Shown here: in pieces, positions 8,041 through 16,011 of the stretch
How the letters are laid out: each line of letters starts with the position of its first letter
Numbering within the stretch: position 1 is the stretch's first letter
NCBI RefSeq assembly: GCF_000619805.1
Contig: NZ_JHUV01000013.1
Coordinates: 1 to 64,000, forward strand
Length of the DNA: 64,000 bases
Reading direction: 5' to 3'
From: Sulfurihydrogenibium subterraneum DSM 15120
Lineage (GTDB): Bacteria > Aquificota > Aquificia > Aquificales > Hydrogenothermaceae
Made by a program: the position numbers and the translations under genes
Notes under the pieces: generated by a model
What the model saw: the letters and a program-made list of their open reading frames with translations, nothing else
Told to the model about the DNA's origin: nothing
Database searches by the model: none

Positions 8041-8580
8041 ATGGAATACAGAATAAGAACTTGGCCAGATAAAATACTGAAAGAACCTACAAAAGAGGTA
8101 GACTTTTTTGATGATAGACTTAAAGAGTACATTAATAAAATGTGGGAGTTTATGTACAAAGAAGAAGGTGTAGGACTTGCAGCAAATCAGATAGGTATTC
8201 CATACCAGATACTTGTTATAGATACATCTATCAGAGAAAAGAAAAGCGAAGAAGAGACAGAAAATCCTGTTAAAATGGTTTTAATTAATCCAAAAATAGT
8301 AGAAAAAGAAGGGCAGGTAATGTCAACAGAAGGTTGTTTAAGTTTTCCTGGCGTTCAGATAACTATACCAAGGTACAAAAGAGTTAAAGTAGTAGGTAAA
8401 AACGAAAAAGGAGAAGACGTTGTAATTGAGAGTAGTGAGTTTTTATCAATAGTACTACAGCACGAGATAGACCACCTAAACGGTATTCCTTTTATAAGCT
8501 ACCTTTCACCGTTAAAAAGAAAGTTAGTCTTAGACAAATATCTTAAATCTTTAAAAGAATCTGAATATCAAACTGGATAA
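8041..8580 (+). CDS. def: Peptide deformylase
   Basis: Def removes the formyl group from N-terminal fMet of new proteins. The three metal-site motifs are present: GVGLAANQIG, EGCLSFPG (metal Cys) and HEIDHLNG (HExxH). At 179 residues it has the usual length. An AAAGGAGAG ribosome site precedes the ATG. It sits 13 bases before lgt, with which it is probably cotranscribed. Confidence 0.97.
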   Translation: MEYRIRTWPDKILKEPTKEVDFFDDRLKEYINKMWEFMYKEEGVGLAANQIGIPYQILVIDTSIREKKSEEETENPVKMVLINPKIVEKEGQVMSTEGCLSFPGVQITIPRYKRVKVVGKNEKGEDVVIESSEFLSIVLQHEIDHLNGIPFISYLSPLKRKLVLDKYLKSLKESEYQTG

Positions 8581-8593
8581 GGAGGTAATCTTT

Positions 8594-9373
8594 ATGTTTC
8601 CAGATTTAATAACTATAGGTGGTTTTACAATACACACTTACGGCGTTTTAACTGCAATTGGACTTTTAGTTGGTTTTTATGTAGGTCTTTACTTTGCAAA
8701 AAAAGAAGGCATTTCAGAGAAAAACTATGAAAACCTTTTTATTCTTACAGTAATAGGCGGAATTTTAGGTGCAAGAATTGCTTATATTATAGAGCATAAA
8801 GAAGATTTTAACTCTTTTTTAGATTTTTTTGCTATTTGGAATGGAGGGATTGATTGGTTTGGAGGATTTATAGGAGGTTTAATAACAGCTATCACATACA
8901 TAAAAGTCAAGAAGCTCCCACTTCTTAAGGTTGCAGATGTTGCAGGTGTGTCTATTCCTATAGGACATTTTTTTGGAAGGCTTGGATGTACTTCGGCAGG
9001 ATGTTGCCACGGAAAACCTGTTCCACCAGATTCTCCTTTTAGAGATATTGCTATTATATTTCCCAACAACCCACATTGTTTAGCTCCTCAAGGCGTTCCC
9101 CTTTATCCTACACAGCCAGCAGAAGCAATCGGAAACTTACTTATATTTTTAGTTTTATTTTTTACTTACAGGAAAAAATCTTTTGACGGACAGATTATAG
9201 GAATGTATCTAATACTTTACGGAATAGAAAGATTTTTACTTGAGTTTTGGAGAGGTGTTACACCACCACTTCCTTACATAGGACTAACTTGGAACCAGAT
9301 TATCACTCTAATGATGGTAGCATCAGGAATAGTACTGCTATTTTATCTAAGGTCAAAGCGTGAACCTGTTTGA
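8594..9373 (+). CDS. lgt: Prolipoprotein diacylglyceryl transferase
   Basis: Lgt transfers diacylglycerol from phosphatidylglycerol to the lipobox Cys of prolipoproteins at the inner membrane. The 259-residue protein has about seven membrane segments, the GARIAYIIEH region, GGIDWFGGFIGG, and the signature GHFFGRLGCTSAGCCHGKP; YGIERFLLEFWRG lies near the end. The start ATG has GGAGG at 8581-8585. It overlaps folC by 14 bases. A lipoprotein with a clear lipobox occurs at 20120-20536. Confidence 0.96.
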   Translation: MFPDLITIGGFTIHTYGVLTAIGLLVGFYVGLYFAKKEGISEKNYENLFILTVIGGILGARIAYIIEHKEDFNSFLDFFAIWNGGIDWFGGFIGGLITAITYIKVKKLPLLKVADVAGVSIPIGHFFGRLGCTSAGCCHGKPVPPDSPFRDIAIIFPNNPHCLAPQGVPLYPTQPAEAIGNLLIFLVLFFTYRKKSFDGQIIGMYLILYGIERFLLEFWRGVTPPLPYIGLTWNQIITLMMVASGIVLLFYLRSKREPV

Positions 9374-10595
9374 TTTTTTCAAAAAAAAGGTTTTTAACAT
9401 AGAGCCAGGATTAGATAGAATAACGGAAGCTCTACAAGAGCTGTCTAACCCACATAAAAACTTTAAATCAGTGTTAGTAGCAGGGACAAACGGAAAAGGC
9501 TCAACTTGTGCTTATTTAGAAAGTCTTTTTAGACATCATGGTTTAAAAGTAGGACTTTTTACATCTCCACACCTTATACAAGAGAATGAAAGATGGCAGA
9601 TAAACCGTCAAAACATTCCAAAAGATAAGTTAGATCTTTACATAAAAGATTTATTACCTATTATTCAAAAACATAGCTTAACCTACTTTGAAGCCTCTAC
9701 TTTACTTGCTTTTAAATATTTTTCTGATGAGAAAGTAGATGTGGCGGTTGTGGAAGTAGGACTTGGTGGAAGGTGGGACTCTACAAATGTTTTAGACCCT
9801 TGTGTCTCTGTGATAACAAACGTATCTTTTGACCATATGCATCTATTAGGAGATACGTTAGATAAGATAGCCTTTGAAAAAATAGGAATTACAAGACCAG
9901 ACAAACCAGCTGTGATAGGAAGAAATCAAAAAGAGATTATAGATTGGCTTGAAAAAAGGCAAGTCAAGGAGTTTTACGTTCAAACAGTTGATTTTAAGCC
10001 TATCTTAAAAGAAAATTTTTTGTGGGACTTTGAGTTTAAAGATTTTTATCTAAAAGATATAAAACTGTCTATGATAGGAAAAAGGCAGATAGAAAACGCT
10101 TCAACAGCTTTAGCATCTTTTTTAGTTTTTTGCGAGAAAAACAGTATTACACCTGTCAAAGAAAATATCAAACAAGCTTTAAAAAACACATTCTGGCAAG
10201 GAAGAATGCAGATACTTTCTGAAAATCCTTTAATCATAGCAGATGGAGGACACAACGAAGAAGGGCTTTTAAAAAGTTTTCAGGAGTTAAAGGAGCTGTT
10301 TAAAGATAAAAAAATCATAACAGTTTACTCATTTATGAAAGACAAAGAGACTGAAAAAATGTTTAAAATAATAAAAGAAAATTCGTATAAAACTGTAGCA
10401 ACTAAGATAAACGTATCAAGAGGAATGGAAAAAGAAGATTTTTACCATATTGGAGAAAAAAACTTTATAGAAAATCCGATGGAAGCTGTAGAGTTTGCAA
10501 AAAAATACTCAGATGAAAACAGCCTTATCTTTATAACAGGCTCACTGTATTTAGTAGGAGAAGTGTTAGATGGATGGAATTCTTCTGATAGATAA
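9360..10595 (+). CDS. folC: Folylpolyglutamate synthase / dihydrofolate synthase
   Basis: FolC joins glutamate to dihydropteroate or adds polyglutamate tails to folates. The 411-residue Mur-ligase-fold protein shows the ATP loop VAGTNGKGSTCAYLESL (about 40-56), TSPHLIQENER, VEVGLGGRWDSTN and ITNVSFDHMHLLGDT, and a C-terminal GGHNEEG domain. The start is GTG at 9360 inside the end of lgt, the first start that preserves the full N-terminus. It overlaps truB by 26 bases. Confidence 0.94.
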   Translation: MNLFDFFKKKVFNIEPGLDRITEALQELSNPHKNFKSVLVAGTNGKGSTCAYLESLFRHHGLKVGLFTSPHLIQENERWQINRQNIPKDKLDLYIKDLLPIIQKHSLTYFEASTLLAFKYFSDEKVDVAVVEVGLGGRWDSTNVLDPCVSVITNVSFDHMHLLGDTLDKIAFEKIGITRPDKPAVIGRNQKEIIDWLEKRQVKEFYVQTVDFKPILKENFLWDFEFKDFYLKDIKLSMIGKRQIENASTALASFLVFCEKNSITPVKENIKQALKNTFWQGRMQILSENPLIIADGGHNEEGLLKSFQELKELFKDKKIITVYSFMKDKETEKMFKIIKENSYKTVATKINVSRGMEKEDFYHIGEKNFIENPMEAVEFAKKYSDENSLIFITGSLYLVGEVLDGWNSSDR

Positions 10596-11418
10596 ACCTA
10601 AGTTTATAACCTCAAACGATTTAGTAATAAAAGTAAAAAAACATTTAAATGAAAAAGTTGGACATACTGGAATATTAGATTATGCAGCTTCTGGACTTAT
10701 GGTCTTAACCGTAGGTAAAGCAACAAAATTCACCCAATTTTTTCAAGGACTTGATAAACAGTACATAGCAGAAGGAAAGTTAGGAGAGATAACAGATACT
10801 TACGACTCTCAAGGTAAAGTAATCCAGTCAAAACCTGTAAATATTACTCACCAGCAGTTGATAGAAGTAATAAACTCTTTTATAGGAGAATACGACCAAC
10901 TTCCACCACCTTACAGTGCAAAAAAAATTCAAGGAAAAAGAGCATATCAACTAGCAAAAAAAGGAATAAATCCAGAATTAAAGCCTGTAAGAGTAAAAAT
11001 ATACAACATACAGATATTAGAGATAAACCTTCCTTATTTTAAAATAAAAGTAGATTGCTCATCAGGTACTTACATCAGGTCTTTAATAAAAGATATAGGA
11101 GATAAGCTAAATACTGGAGCTTATATGAGTGATTTGATAAGAACAAAGATAGGAGAGTTTAAATTAGAAGATGCTTTAAAACTACAAGAGATTTTAGATA
11201 AAAAAGACTTTAAGTTAATACCGTTAAAAGAAGCTCTTTACTTTTTTGAAGAAATACAGTTAACACCACAGTTAGAAAGAGCCTTTAAGCACGGTCAAAA
11301 GATAAAACTTGACGCAGATTTAAAAGGAATGTTTAAAGTGGTAAATCAGGAAGGACAGCTCCTTGGACTTGGGAAAATAGAAGAAGGAATATTAAAACCA
11401 GAGATTGTTTTGAGTTAG
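10570..11418 (+). CDS. truB: tRNA pseudouridine(55) synthase TruB
   Basis: TruB makes pseudouridine 55 in the T-loop of tRNAs. The 282-residue protein opens MDGILLIDKPKFITSNDLV, with GHTGILDYAASGLMVLTVGKATK, where the catalytic Asp stands in LDYAASG (most TruB have LDPxAxG). SGTYIRSLIKDIGDKL follows. The C-terminal part contains a PUA-like segment. It overlaps folC. Together with TtuA it modifies the same tRNA arm (T54 and U55). Confidence 0.94.
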   Translation: MDGILLIDKPKFITSNDLVIKVKKHLNEKVGHTGILDYAASGLMVLTVGKATKFTQFFQGLDKQYIAEGKLGEITDTYDSQGKVIQSKPVNITHQQLIEVINSFIGEYDQLPPPYSAKKIQGKRAYQLAKKGINPELKPVRVKIYNIQILEINLPYFKIKVDCSSGTYIRSLIKDIGDKLNTGAYMSDLIRTKIGEFKLEDALKLQEILDKKDFKLIPLKEALYFFEEIQLTPQLERAFKHGQKIKLDADLKGMFKVVNQEGQLLGLGKIEEGILKPEIVLS

Positions 11419-11444
11419 CATTTTCTAACTAACTGTATAACTGA

Positions 11445-11450
11445 TATAAT
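11445..11450 (+). promoter_or_regulatory. -10 element upstream of cysteine synthase gene
   Basis: TATAAT, 35 bases before the cysK start in the gap after truB. There is no good -35, so the call is tentative. Confidence 0.3.
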
Positions 11451-11485
11451 AATGCAAAATTTCTATTTAAGAGGTTTTACTTTTA

Positions 11486-12436
11486 ATGTGGATACTTGGA
11501 CAGCACGACGAAGGATATAGAAAAACAAGAAAATCGGTTTTAGAGCTTGTAGGAAATACACCATTAGTTAAGCTAAGCCGTTGTCTTCCTGACGATATAA
11601 AGAAAAAAAATATCGAAATATATGCAAAACTTGAAAGTTATAACCCTGGAGGGTCTGTTAAAGATCGCCCAGCAACAAGAATGATTTTAGAAGCAATAAA
11701 TAGTGGAAAATTAACAAAAGATAAAGTAATAATAGATGCAACCTCTGGAAACACAGGAATAGCACTTGCAATGGTAGGAACCGCTTTAGGATACCAAGTA
11801 GAACTTGCAATGCCTGCAAACGTAAGTGAAGAAAGAAAAAGAATAATCAAAGCCTTTGGAGCAAAGATACATTTTACAAACCCCCTTGAAAGTACAGATG
11901 GAGCAATTATTTATGTTAGAAAACTTGTAGAAAAGTATCCTGATAAATACTACTACATAGACCAGTACAACAACGATGCAAACTGGAAGGCACACTTTGA
12001 CTCAACAGCTGTTGAAATATGGAATCAAACCGGAGGAAAGATAACCCATTTTGTAGCTGGAATAGGAACAGGTGGAACTGTAATGGGAACAGGTAGAAGA
12101 TTAAAGATATTTAACCCTGATATTCGAGTGATAGGAGTTCAGCCAGACAGCCCATTCCACGGTATTGAAGGATTAAAGTATATAGAAACCTCTATAAAAC
12201 CAGGTATATTTGACGAAAACAGATTAGACAGAACAATGTTTATAGGAACAGACATCGCATACCAGAGGGCAAGGGAGTTATCAAGGTTAGAAGGAATTTT
12301 TGTAGGACAGTCTTCTGGAGCTGCCTTTGAAGCTGCTATACAAATAGCAAGAGAGATAGAGGAAGGAGTTATAGTATTTATCTGTCCTGATGGTGGAGAA
12401 AAATACTTAACAACGGCGCTTTACGACTATGAGTAA
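11486..12436 (+). CDS. cysK: Cysteine synthase family PLP enzyme
   Basis: A fold-type II PLP enzyme, most likely O-acetylserine sulfhydrylase making cysteine from O-acetylserine and sulfide. The 316-residue protein has ELVGNTPLVKLSR, GGSVKDRPATRMI (PLP Lys), DATSGNTGIALAMV, HFVAGIGTGGTVMGTGR and GQSSGAAFEAA, in family order. Variants such as CysM, O-phosphoserine-using enzymes or cystathionine beta-synthase-like proteins cannot be excluded by eye. AGAGG lies 11 bases before the ATG. Its 3' end overlaps mobA by 8 bases. Confidence 0.9.
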   Translation: MWILGQHDEGYRKTRKSVLELVGNTPLVKLSRCLPDDIKKKNIEIYAKLESYNPGGSVKDRPATRMILEAINSGKLTKDKVIIDATSGNTGIALAMVGTALGYQVELAMPANVSEERKRIIKAFGAKIHFTNPLESTDGAIIYVRKLVEKYPDKYYYIDQYNNDANWKAHFDSTAVEIWNQTGGKITHFVAGIGTGGTVMGTGRRLKIFNPDIRVIGVQPDSPFHGIEGLKYIETSIKPGIFDENRLDRTMFIGTDIAYQRARELSRLEGIFVGQSSGAAFEAAIQIAREIEEGVIVFICPDGGEKYLTTALYDYE

Positions 12437-13034
12437 AAAAATATCCTGTGTAGTCTTAGCTGGTGGTCAAAGTAAGCGAATGGGAACTGATAAAGCCTTT
12501 TTGGCGTATAAAGATAAAACCTTTTTACAGACTATAGTAGAAAAACTATCAAAAAAGTGTGATGAAATAATTTTAAGTGTAAATAAAGACCCTCGAATCT
12601 ACATAGACCACTTAAAGCCACATAAAGTCAAAGTAGTAAAAGACTTACATCCTTACGAAGGACCATTAAATGCTATACTTTCTGTATCAGAGCATATAAA
12701 AAATCCTTATGTATTTATAGCAACTTGTGATACGCCTTTACTTAACGAAAATTTGATAGATATTTATATGTCTATAATAGATGAGTTTGATGCTGTTATT
12801 CCACAAGTACACGGTAAATTTCAGCCACTTAACACTCTTTACACTAAAAAAAGCTTATTAAAAGTCAAAAACCTATACCCAGAGATAAAATCTCTTAATC
12901 AGTGGATAAAAAACTTAAAAAGGGTTTTAGTTGTTAACGAAGAAGTTATCCAAAACTTTGACCCAGACTTACTTACGTACAAAAGTGTAAACACACCTGA
13001 AGACTACGAGAGATTGATTAAGTATGGCCTTTAA
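12429..13034 (+). CDS. mobA: Molybdenum cofactor guanylyltransferase MobA
   Basis: MobA attaches GMP to molybdopterin to form the guanine dinucleotide cofactor used by DMSO-reductase-type enzymes. The 201-residue protein has the nucleotidyltransferase signature VVLAGGQSKRMGTDKAFL (about 8-25), FIATCDTPLL and the QPLNTLY region. It overlaps cysK by 8 bases. mobB is about 15 kb away at 27805, so the two steps are not in one operon. Confidence 0.93.
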   Translation: MSKKISCVVLAGGQSKRMGTDKAFLAYKDKTFLQTIVEKLSKKCDEIILSVNKDPRIYIDHLKPHKVKVVKDLHPYEGPLNAILSVSEHIKNPYVFIATCDTPLLNENLIDIYMSIIDEFDAVIPQVHGKFQPLNTLYTKKSLLKVKNLYPEIKSLNQWIKNLKRVLVVNEEVIQNFDPDLLTYKSVNTPEDYERLIKYGL

Positions 13035-13055
13035 AGTTTTCTTCTCTTATATTTA

Positions 13056-13064
13056 TGTTATAAT
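13056..13064 (+). promoter_or_regulatory. Extended -10 promoter element of the encapsulin gene
   Basis: TGTTATAAT lies 25 bases before the encapsulin ATG, leaving a very short leader that consists mostly of the GGAGG site (13076-13080). The -35 is weak. It implies separate control from mobA. Confidence 0.45.
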
Positions 13065-13088
13065 CTATTGAGTTTGGAGGTAAAAAAG

Positions 13089-13925
13089 ATGGAATTTTTA
13101 AAAAGAGAAGAGGCTCCTTTAACTGCAACTGATTGGGAAAGGCTTGATAAGATTGTTATAGAAACAGTAAAGAGAAATCTTGTAGGAAGAAGATTTATTG
13201 AGTTATCTGGACCCTACGATGCAGGCGTTCAGTTTGTTCCTCAGGATATCATTGAATCTGGAAACAGTGGTGCTTGCGGTTTATTTGGCGAAAGTGATTG
13301 TGGAGTTGTAAAAGTAAAAGAAAGAAAATTTTTGCCCTTGCCTATAATATACAAGGATTTTAAAATCCATTGGAGAGATATAGAAACGGCAAAAAAGTTA
13401 GGAGTTCCTTTAGACTTTAGCGTTGCAGCCGTTGCAGCTTCTGACGTAGCGTTAACAGAAGATAAACTTATATTCCATGGAGATAAAGAAACAGGTTTTG
13501 AAGGTCTTTTGAATGTTAAAGGAAGGAATGTATGTAAAATAAAGGATTGGAGTAAGGAAGGAGAGGCTTTTTCTAATATATTAGAGGCAGTTGTAAAACT
13601 AAATGAGTTAGGATTTTACTCTAATTTTGCTTTAGTTTTAAATCCAAAAGACTATGCAAACCTACACAGACTTTACGGAAACAGTGGAGTTTTAGAAATA
13701 GAGCACATAAAAAAACTTTTTGATGTAGGAGTATTTACAGCTCCTGTTGTTCCTCAAAACAAAGCGGTTTTAGTTGCAACTGGAATAGAAAATATGGATA
13801 TTTTTGTATCTCAAGATGTTATAACAGCCTATGTTAATTATGACAGTATGGACCATTACTTTAGAATTTTTGAGATAGTTGCCCTTCGTATAAAAAGACC
13901 AGAAAGTATATGTACAATTGAGTAA
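13089..13925 (+). CDS. Encapsulin nanocompartment shell protein (family 1)
   Basis: The 278-residue protein belongs to the encapsulin family (linocin/CFP29-like), HK97-fold proteins that assemble into icosahedral protein shells around cargo enzymes. The N-terminus MEFLKREEAPLT matches the Thermotoga encapsulin opening MEFLKRxxAPLT. Further family features are the segment around VGRRFIELSGPYDAGVQ, LPLPIIYKDFKIHWRDIE, IFHGDKETGFEGLL and ALVLNPKDYANLHRLYG. I chose the ATG at 13089 (GGAGG 8 bases upstream); a GTG further up has no ribosome site. The segment after GPYDAGVQ is longer than in Thermotoga and carries two Cys (GACGLFGESDCG). No known cargo (ferritin-like, DyP peroxidase, hemerythrin) is adjacent. 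There are no phage genes nearby, which argues against a capsid gene. Confidence 0.9.
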   Translation: MEFLKREEAPLTATDWERLDKIVIETVKRNLVGRRFIELSGPYDAGVQFVPQDIIESGNSGACGLFGESDCGVVKVKERKFLPLPIIYKDFKIHWRDIETAKKLGVPLDFSVAAVAASDVALTEDKLIFHGDKETGFEGLLNVKGRNVCKIKDWSKEGEAFSNILEAVVKLNELGFYSNFALVLNPKDYANLHRLYGNSGVLEIEHIKKLFDVGVFTAPVVPQNKAVLVATGIENMDIFVSQDVITAYVNYDSMDHYFRIFEIVALRIKRPESICTIE

Positions 13926-13950
13926 AAATACTTATTTTATAGGAGGATAT

Positions 13951-14406
13951 ATGAAAAAGTTTGTAGCGGTTTTATCGGTTGTTTTTTTTATGGCTTTATC
14001 TGTAGCTGTAAAAGCAGCTGACCTTGTTTTCATTGACGTTCAACCTGTGGTAAACAACTCTAAAGCTGGTAAAGATGCTCAGGCTCTTTTAGAAGAAGCA
14101 GGGAAAAAAGCTCAAGCAGAAGTTGAAGCAAAACAAAAAACTTTAAAGCAAGACCAGAAATCCCAAGAAGAGTTCCAAGCCTTTGCCATTCAAAAACAGC
14201 AGGAAGTTTTAAAAAGAAGAGATGAACTTCTTGGACAGTTTATGAAGTTAGTTCAAGAAAATTTAGAAAGCTTTGCAAAAGAAAAGAATTACTCTCTCAT
14301 AATAGACAAGCAAGCAGTTTTATACGGAAAACCTGAACTTGACAAAACACAAGAGTTTTTAAACTACTTTGATTCCAAGTACGAAAAAGGTCCAAAAATA
14401 AAGTAA
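13951..14406 (+). CDS. OmpH/Skp-family periplasmic protein
   Basis: A 151-residue exported protein with a signal peptide (MKKFVAVLSVVFFMALSVAV, cleavage about KAA|DLV) and a long Lys/Gln/Glu-rich coiled coil (about 45-115), as in the OmpH/Skp chaperones that carry outer-membrane proteins across the periplasm. The opening of the mature part, LVFIDVQPVVNNSKAGKDAQ, fits the family. The ATG at 13951 has AGGAGG; an earlier in-frame start would add a poor extension. It lies 25 bases after encapsulin and could share its transcript, though a periplasmic protein is not an obvious encapsulin partner. Confidence 0.82.
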   Translation: MKKFVAVLSVVFFMALSVAVKAADLVFIDVQPVVNNSKAGKDAQALLEEAGKKAQAEVEAKQKTLKQDQKSQEEFQAFAIQKQQEVLKRRDELLGQFMKLVQENLESFAKEKNYSLIIDKQAVLYGKPELDKTQEFLNYFDSKYEKGPKIK

Positions 14407-14432
14407 ACTTAATAAAACATTCATAAAATATT

Positions 14433-14476
14433 AACACCTCCTCGGTAGAATTAATACAAATACTGTAGGAGGTGTT
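14433..14476 (+). promoter_or_regulatory. Perfect 10-bp inverted repeat containing the ribosome site of the next gene
   Basis: AACACCTCCT (14433-14442) is the exact reverse complement of AGGAGGTGTT (14467-14476), with 24 bases between. The right arm holds the Shine-Dalgarno AGGAGG of the gene starting at 14481. In RNA, the left arm would act as an anti-Shine-Dalgarno and block translation; in DNA it could be an operator. Seen directly; function inferred. Confidence 0.6.
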
Positions 14477-14480
14477 TAGT

Positions 14481-14669
14481 ATGAAAATCTTAGAAGACCT
14501 AAAAATCCAATTTAAAGAAGTAGAGTTTGTATGTAAGTGTGGTAAATTACAAAAAACAGTTATTTTAGTAGGAAATGATTATGGATTTGAAACTGCTGTT
14601 TGTGAAAACTGTAAGAGAAGAAACTTTATAGAGTTTGACAACGGACTTGTAAAAGTTAAGTCTCTTTAA
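14481..14669 (+). CDS. Small zinc-ribbon protein, unknown function
   Basis: A 62-residue protein with C18-x-C20 and C41-x2-C44, a likely zinc ribbon, within an otherwise charged sequence. I do not recognise the family. The ATG at 14481 lies 7 bases after AGGAGG; the GTG at 14472 overlaps that site and is rejected as start. The ribosome site is buried in an inverted repeat, so expression is probably conditional. The 3' end overlaps the convergent symporter gene by 14 bases. The C-terminus NGLVKVKSL has only a faint likeness to encapsulin cargo tags. Confidence 0.7.
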   Translation: MKILEDLKIQFKEVEFVCKCGKLQKTVILVGNDYGFETAVCENCKRRNFIEFDNGLVKVKSL

Positions 14670-16011
14670 AAAGAAGAGAAAACAAAACCATACTTAAAAC
14701 ATTTACTAAAAATCCAACTATGACAGCTTCATACTCCAAACCAATTAGAAAGTTTACGAAAAACCAAGTTAGAAATCCTATAATAATTGAAGCTACTGCT
14801 CCTGCCTTGTTTGATTTGCTCCAGTATATTCCCAGTATAAACGGAGAGAACAATGAAACCAATGTGATAATTGAAGAGGTTGCAACAAGCTGATAGATAC
14901 TCTCTCCAGAAAAAGCTAATAAAAGAGAAATTATACTTATAATTAAAACAGAAGATCTACTTAGAGTTAGTAATGCACTTTCAGAAAATGTTTTGAAAAT
15001 TTTTGGAAGAATATTATTACTTAAAAGAGCAGATGGAGCCAAAATAGCAGCAGAAGCTGTACTTAAAATAGCTGACATCAATCCTGCAAAGAATATTGTT
15101 TTGATGTAATCGTTTGTATATAGAGAAATATAATCAATCAAAGTATTTTTACTTTCAAACCCTAAGCTAAATTTTATTATTAACACTGTAAAAAGAGGAA
15201 TTAAAGCGACAGTTAAGTACATTAAACCCGCTAAAATAGAGGATTTAAAAGCAACGTCTTCACTCTTAGAAGACATATACCTTTGAAACAATTCCTGTCC
15301 TGGAATAGACCCAAGACTAATAGTAATCAAGCCTGCTATATACATTATAATATCTTTGTAGTTAAGCTCTGGAATTAGACTGTAATACGATGGTGGAATT
15401 TTTTTAAAAGCGCTAAACCCACCTGCCAAAATTATCACATCAAAAAAAACAAATAAAATACTAAAGATTATCACAATTGTTTGGATAAAATCAGTCAAAG
15501 CTATAGCCCACATACCTCCAAGGTATGTCAAAATCAAGACAATGAAAAATCCTATTAAAATGCTTACTTCAAAAGAAAAGTTTGTAATTGCTTTAAAAAT
15601 AAGTCCAAAGGCAACAAATTGAGCAGCTATCCATCCAAAGTAGGATATTATAAGCATTAAAGTAGCTAAAATCTCAACTTTTTCTCCATACTTTACCCTA
15701 AAAAAATCTCCAAACGTAGTAAGTCCCATCCTGTATATAGGTTTTACAATAAGAAAACCTGCTAATATTAAACATAAAGCAGCTCCAAAAGGTTCTTCAA
15801 TAACTTTAACAAATCCGCCCTTTAAAACTTCATCTGTCGCACCTAAGATAGTTTCAGAACCAAACCAAGTTGCAAAAAGGGCAAATGTAGAGAGAGAAAG
15901 AGGCAAAGACTGCCCTGCAAGAAGGTAGTCTCTACCTGTTTTAATTAATTTTTTTGAAAATAAACCAATTCCTATAAGTAAAAGTAAGTATCCAAAAATA
16001 AACCAAATCAA
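14656..16011 (-). CDS. Sodium:solute symporter (SSS family)
   Basis: A 451-residue polytopic membrane protein with about 12-13 hydrophobic segments. The N-terminal part reads GRDYLLAGQSLPLSLSTFA, then WFGSETILGATDEVLKGG, typical of the SSS family (PutP/PanF-like), and LGSIPGQELFQRYMSSKS matches the conserved segment after TM6. Such carriers use Na+ to import amino acids, acetate, pantothenate or similar solutes; the substrate cannot be read from the sequence. It overlaps argH by 4 bases and is probably cotranscribed with it. Confidence 0.88.
   Translation of the reverse strand: MIWFIFGYLLLLIGIGLFSKKLIKTGRDYLLAGQSLPLSLSTFALFATWFGSETILGATDEVLKGGFVKVIEEPFGAALCLILAGFLIVKPIYRMGLTTFGDFFRVKYGEKVEILATLMLIISYFGWIAAQFVAFGLIFKAITNFSFEVSILIGFFIVLILTYLGGMWAIALTDFIQTIVIIFSILFVFFDVIILAGGFSAFKKIPPSYYSLIPELNYKDIIMYIAGLITISLGSIPGQELFQRYMSSKSEDVAFKSSILAGLMYLTVALIPLFTVLIIKFSLGFESKNTLIDYISLYTNDYIKTIFFAGLMSAILSTASAAILAPSALLSNNILPKIFKTFSESALLTLSRSSVLIISIISLLLAFSGESIYQLVATSSIITLVSLFSPFILGIYWSKSNKAGAVASIIIGFLTWFFVNFLIGLEYEAVIVGFLVNVLSMVLFSLLFKET

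Noticed and set aside
13089-13925. Encapsulin gene as a prophage capsid gene
   Set aside because: No portal, terminase, protease or tail genes nearby; neighbours are housekeeping genes and the N-terminus matches encapsulins.
14481-14669. C-terminus NGLVKVKSL of the zinc-ribbon protein as an encapsulin cargo-loading peptide
   Set aside because: Only a vague likeness to LTVGSL-type tags; the spacing and Gly pattern do not fit, and the gene is separated from encapsulin by another gene and a regulatory hairpin.
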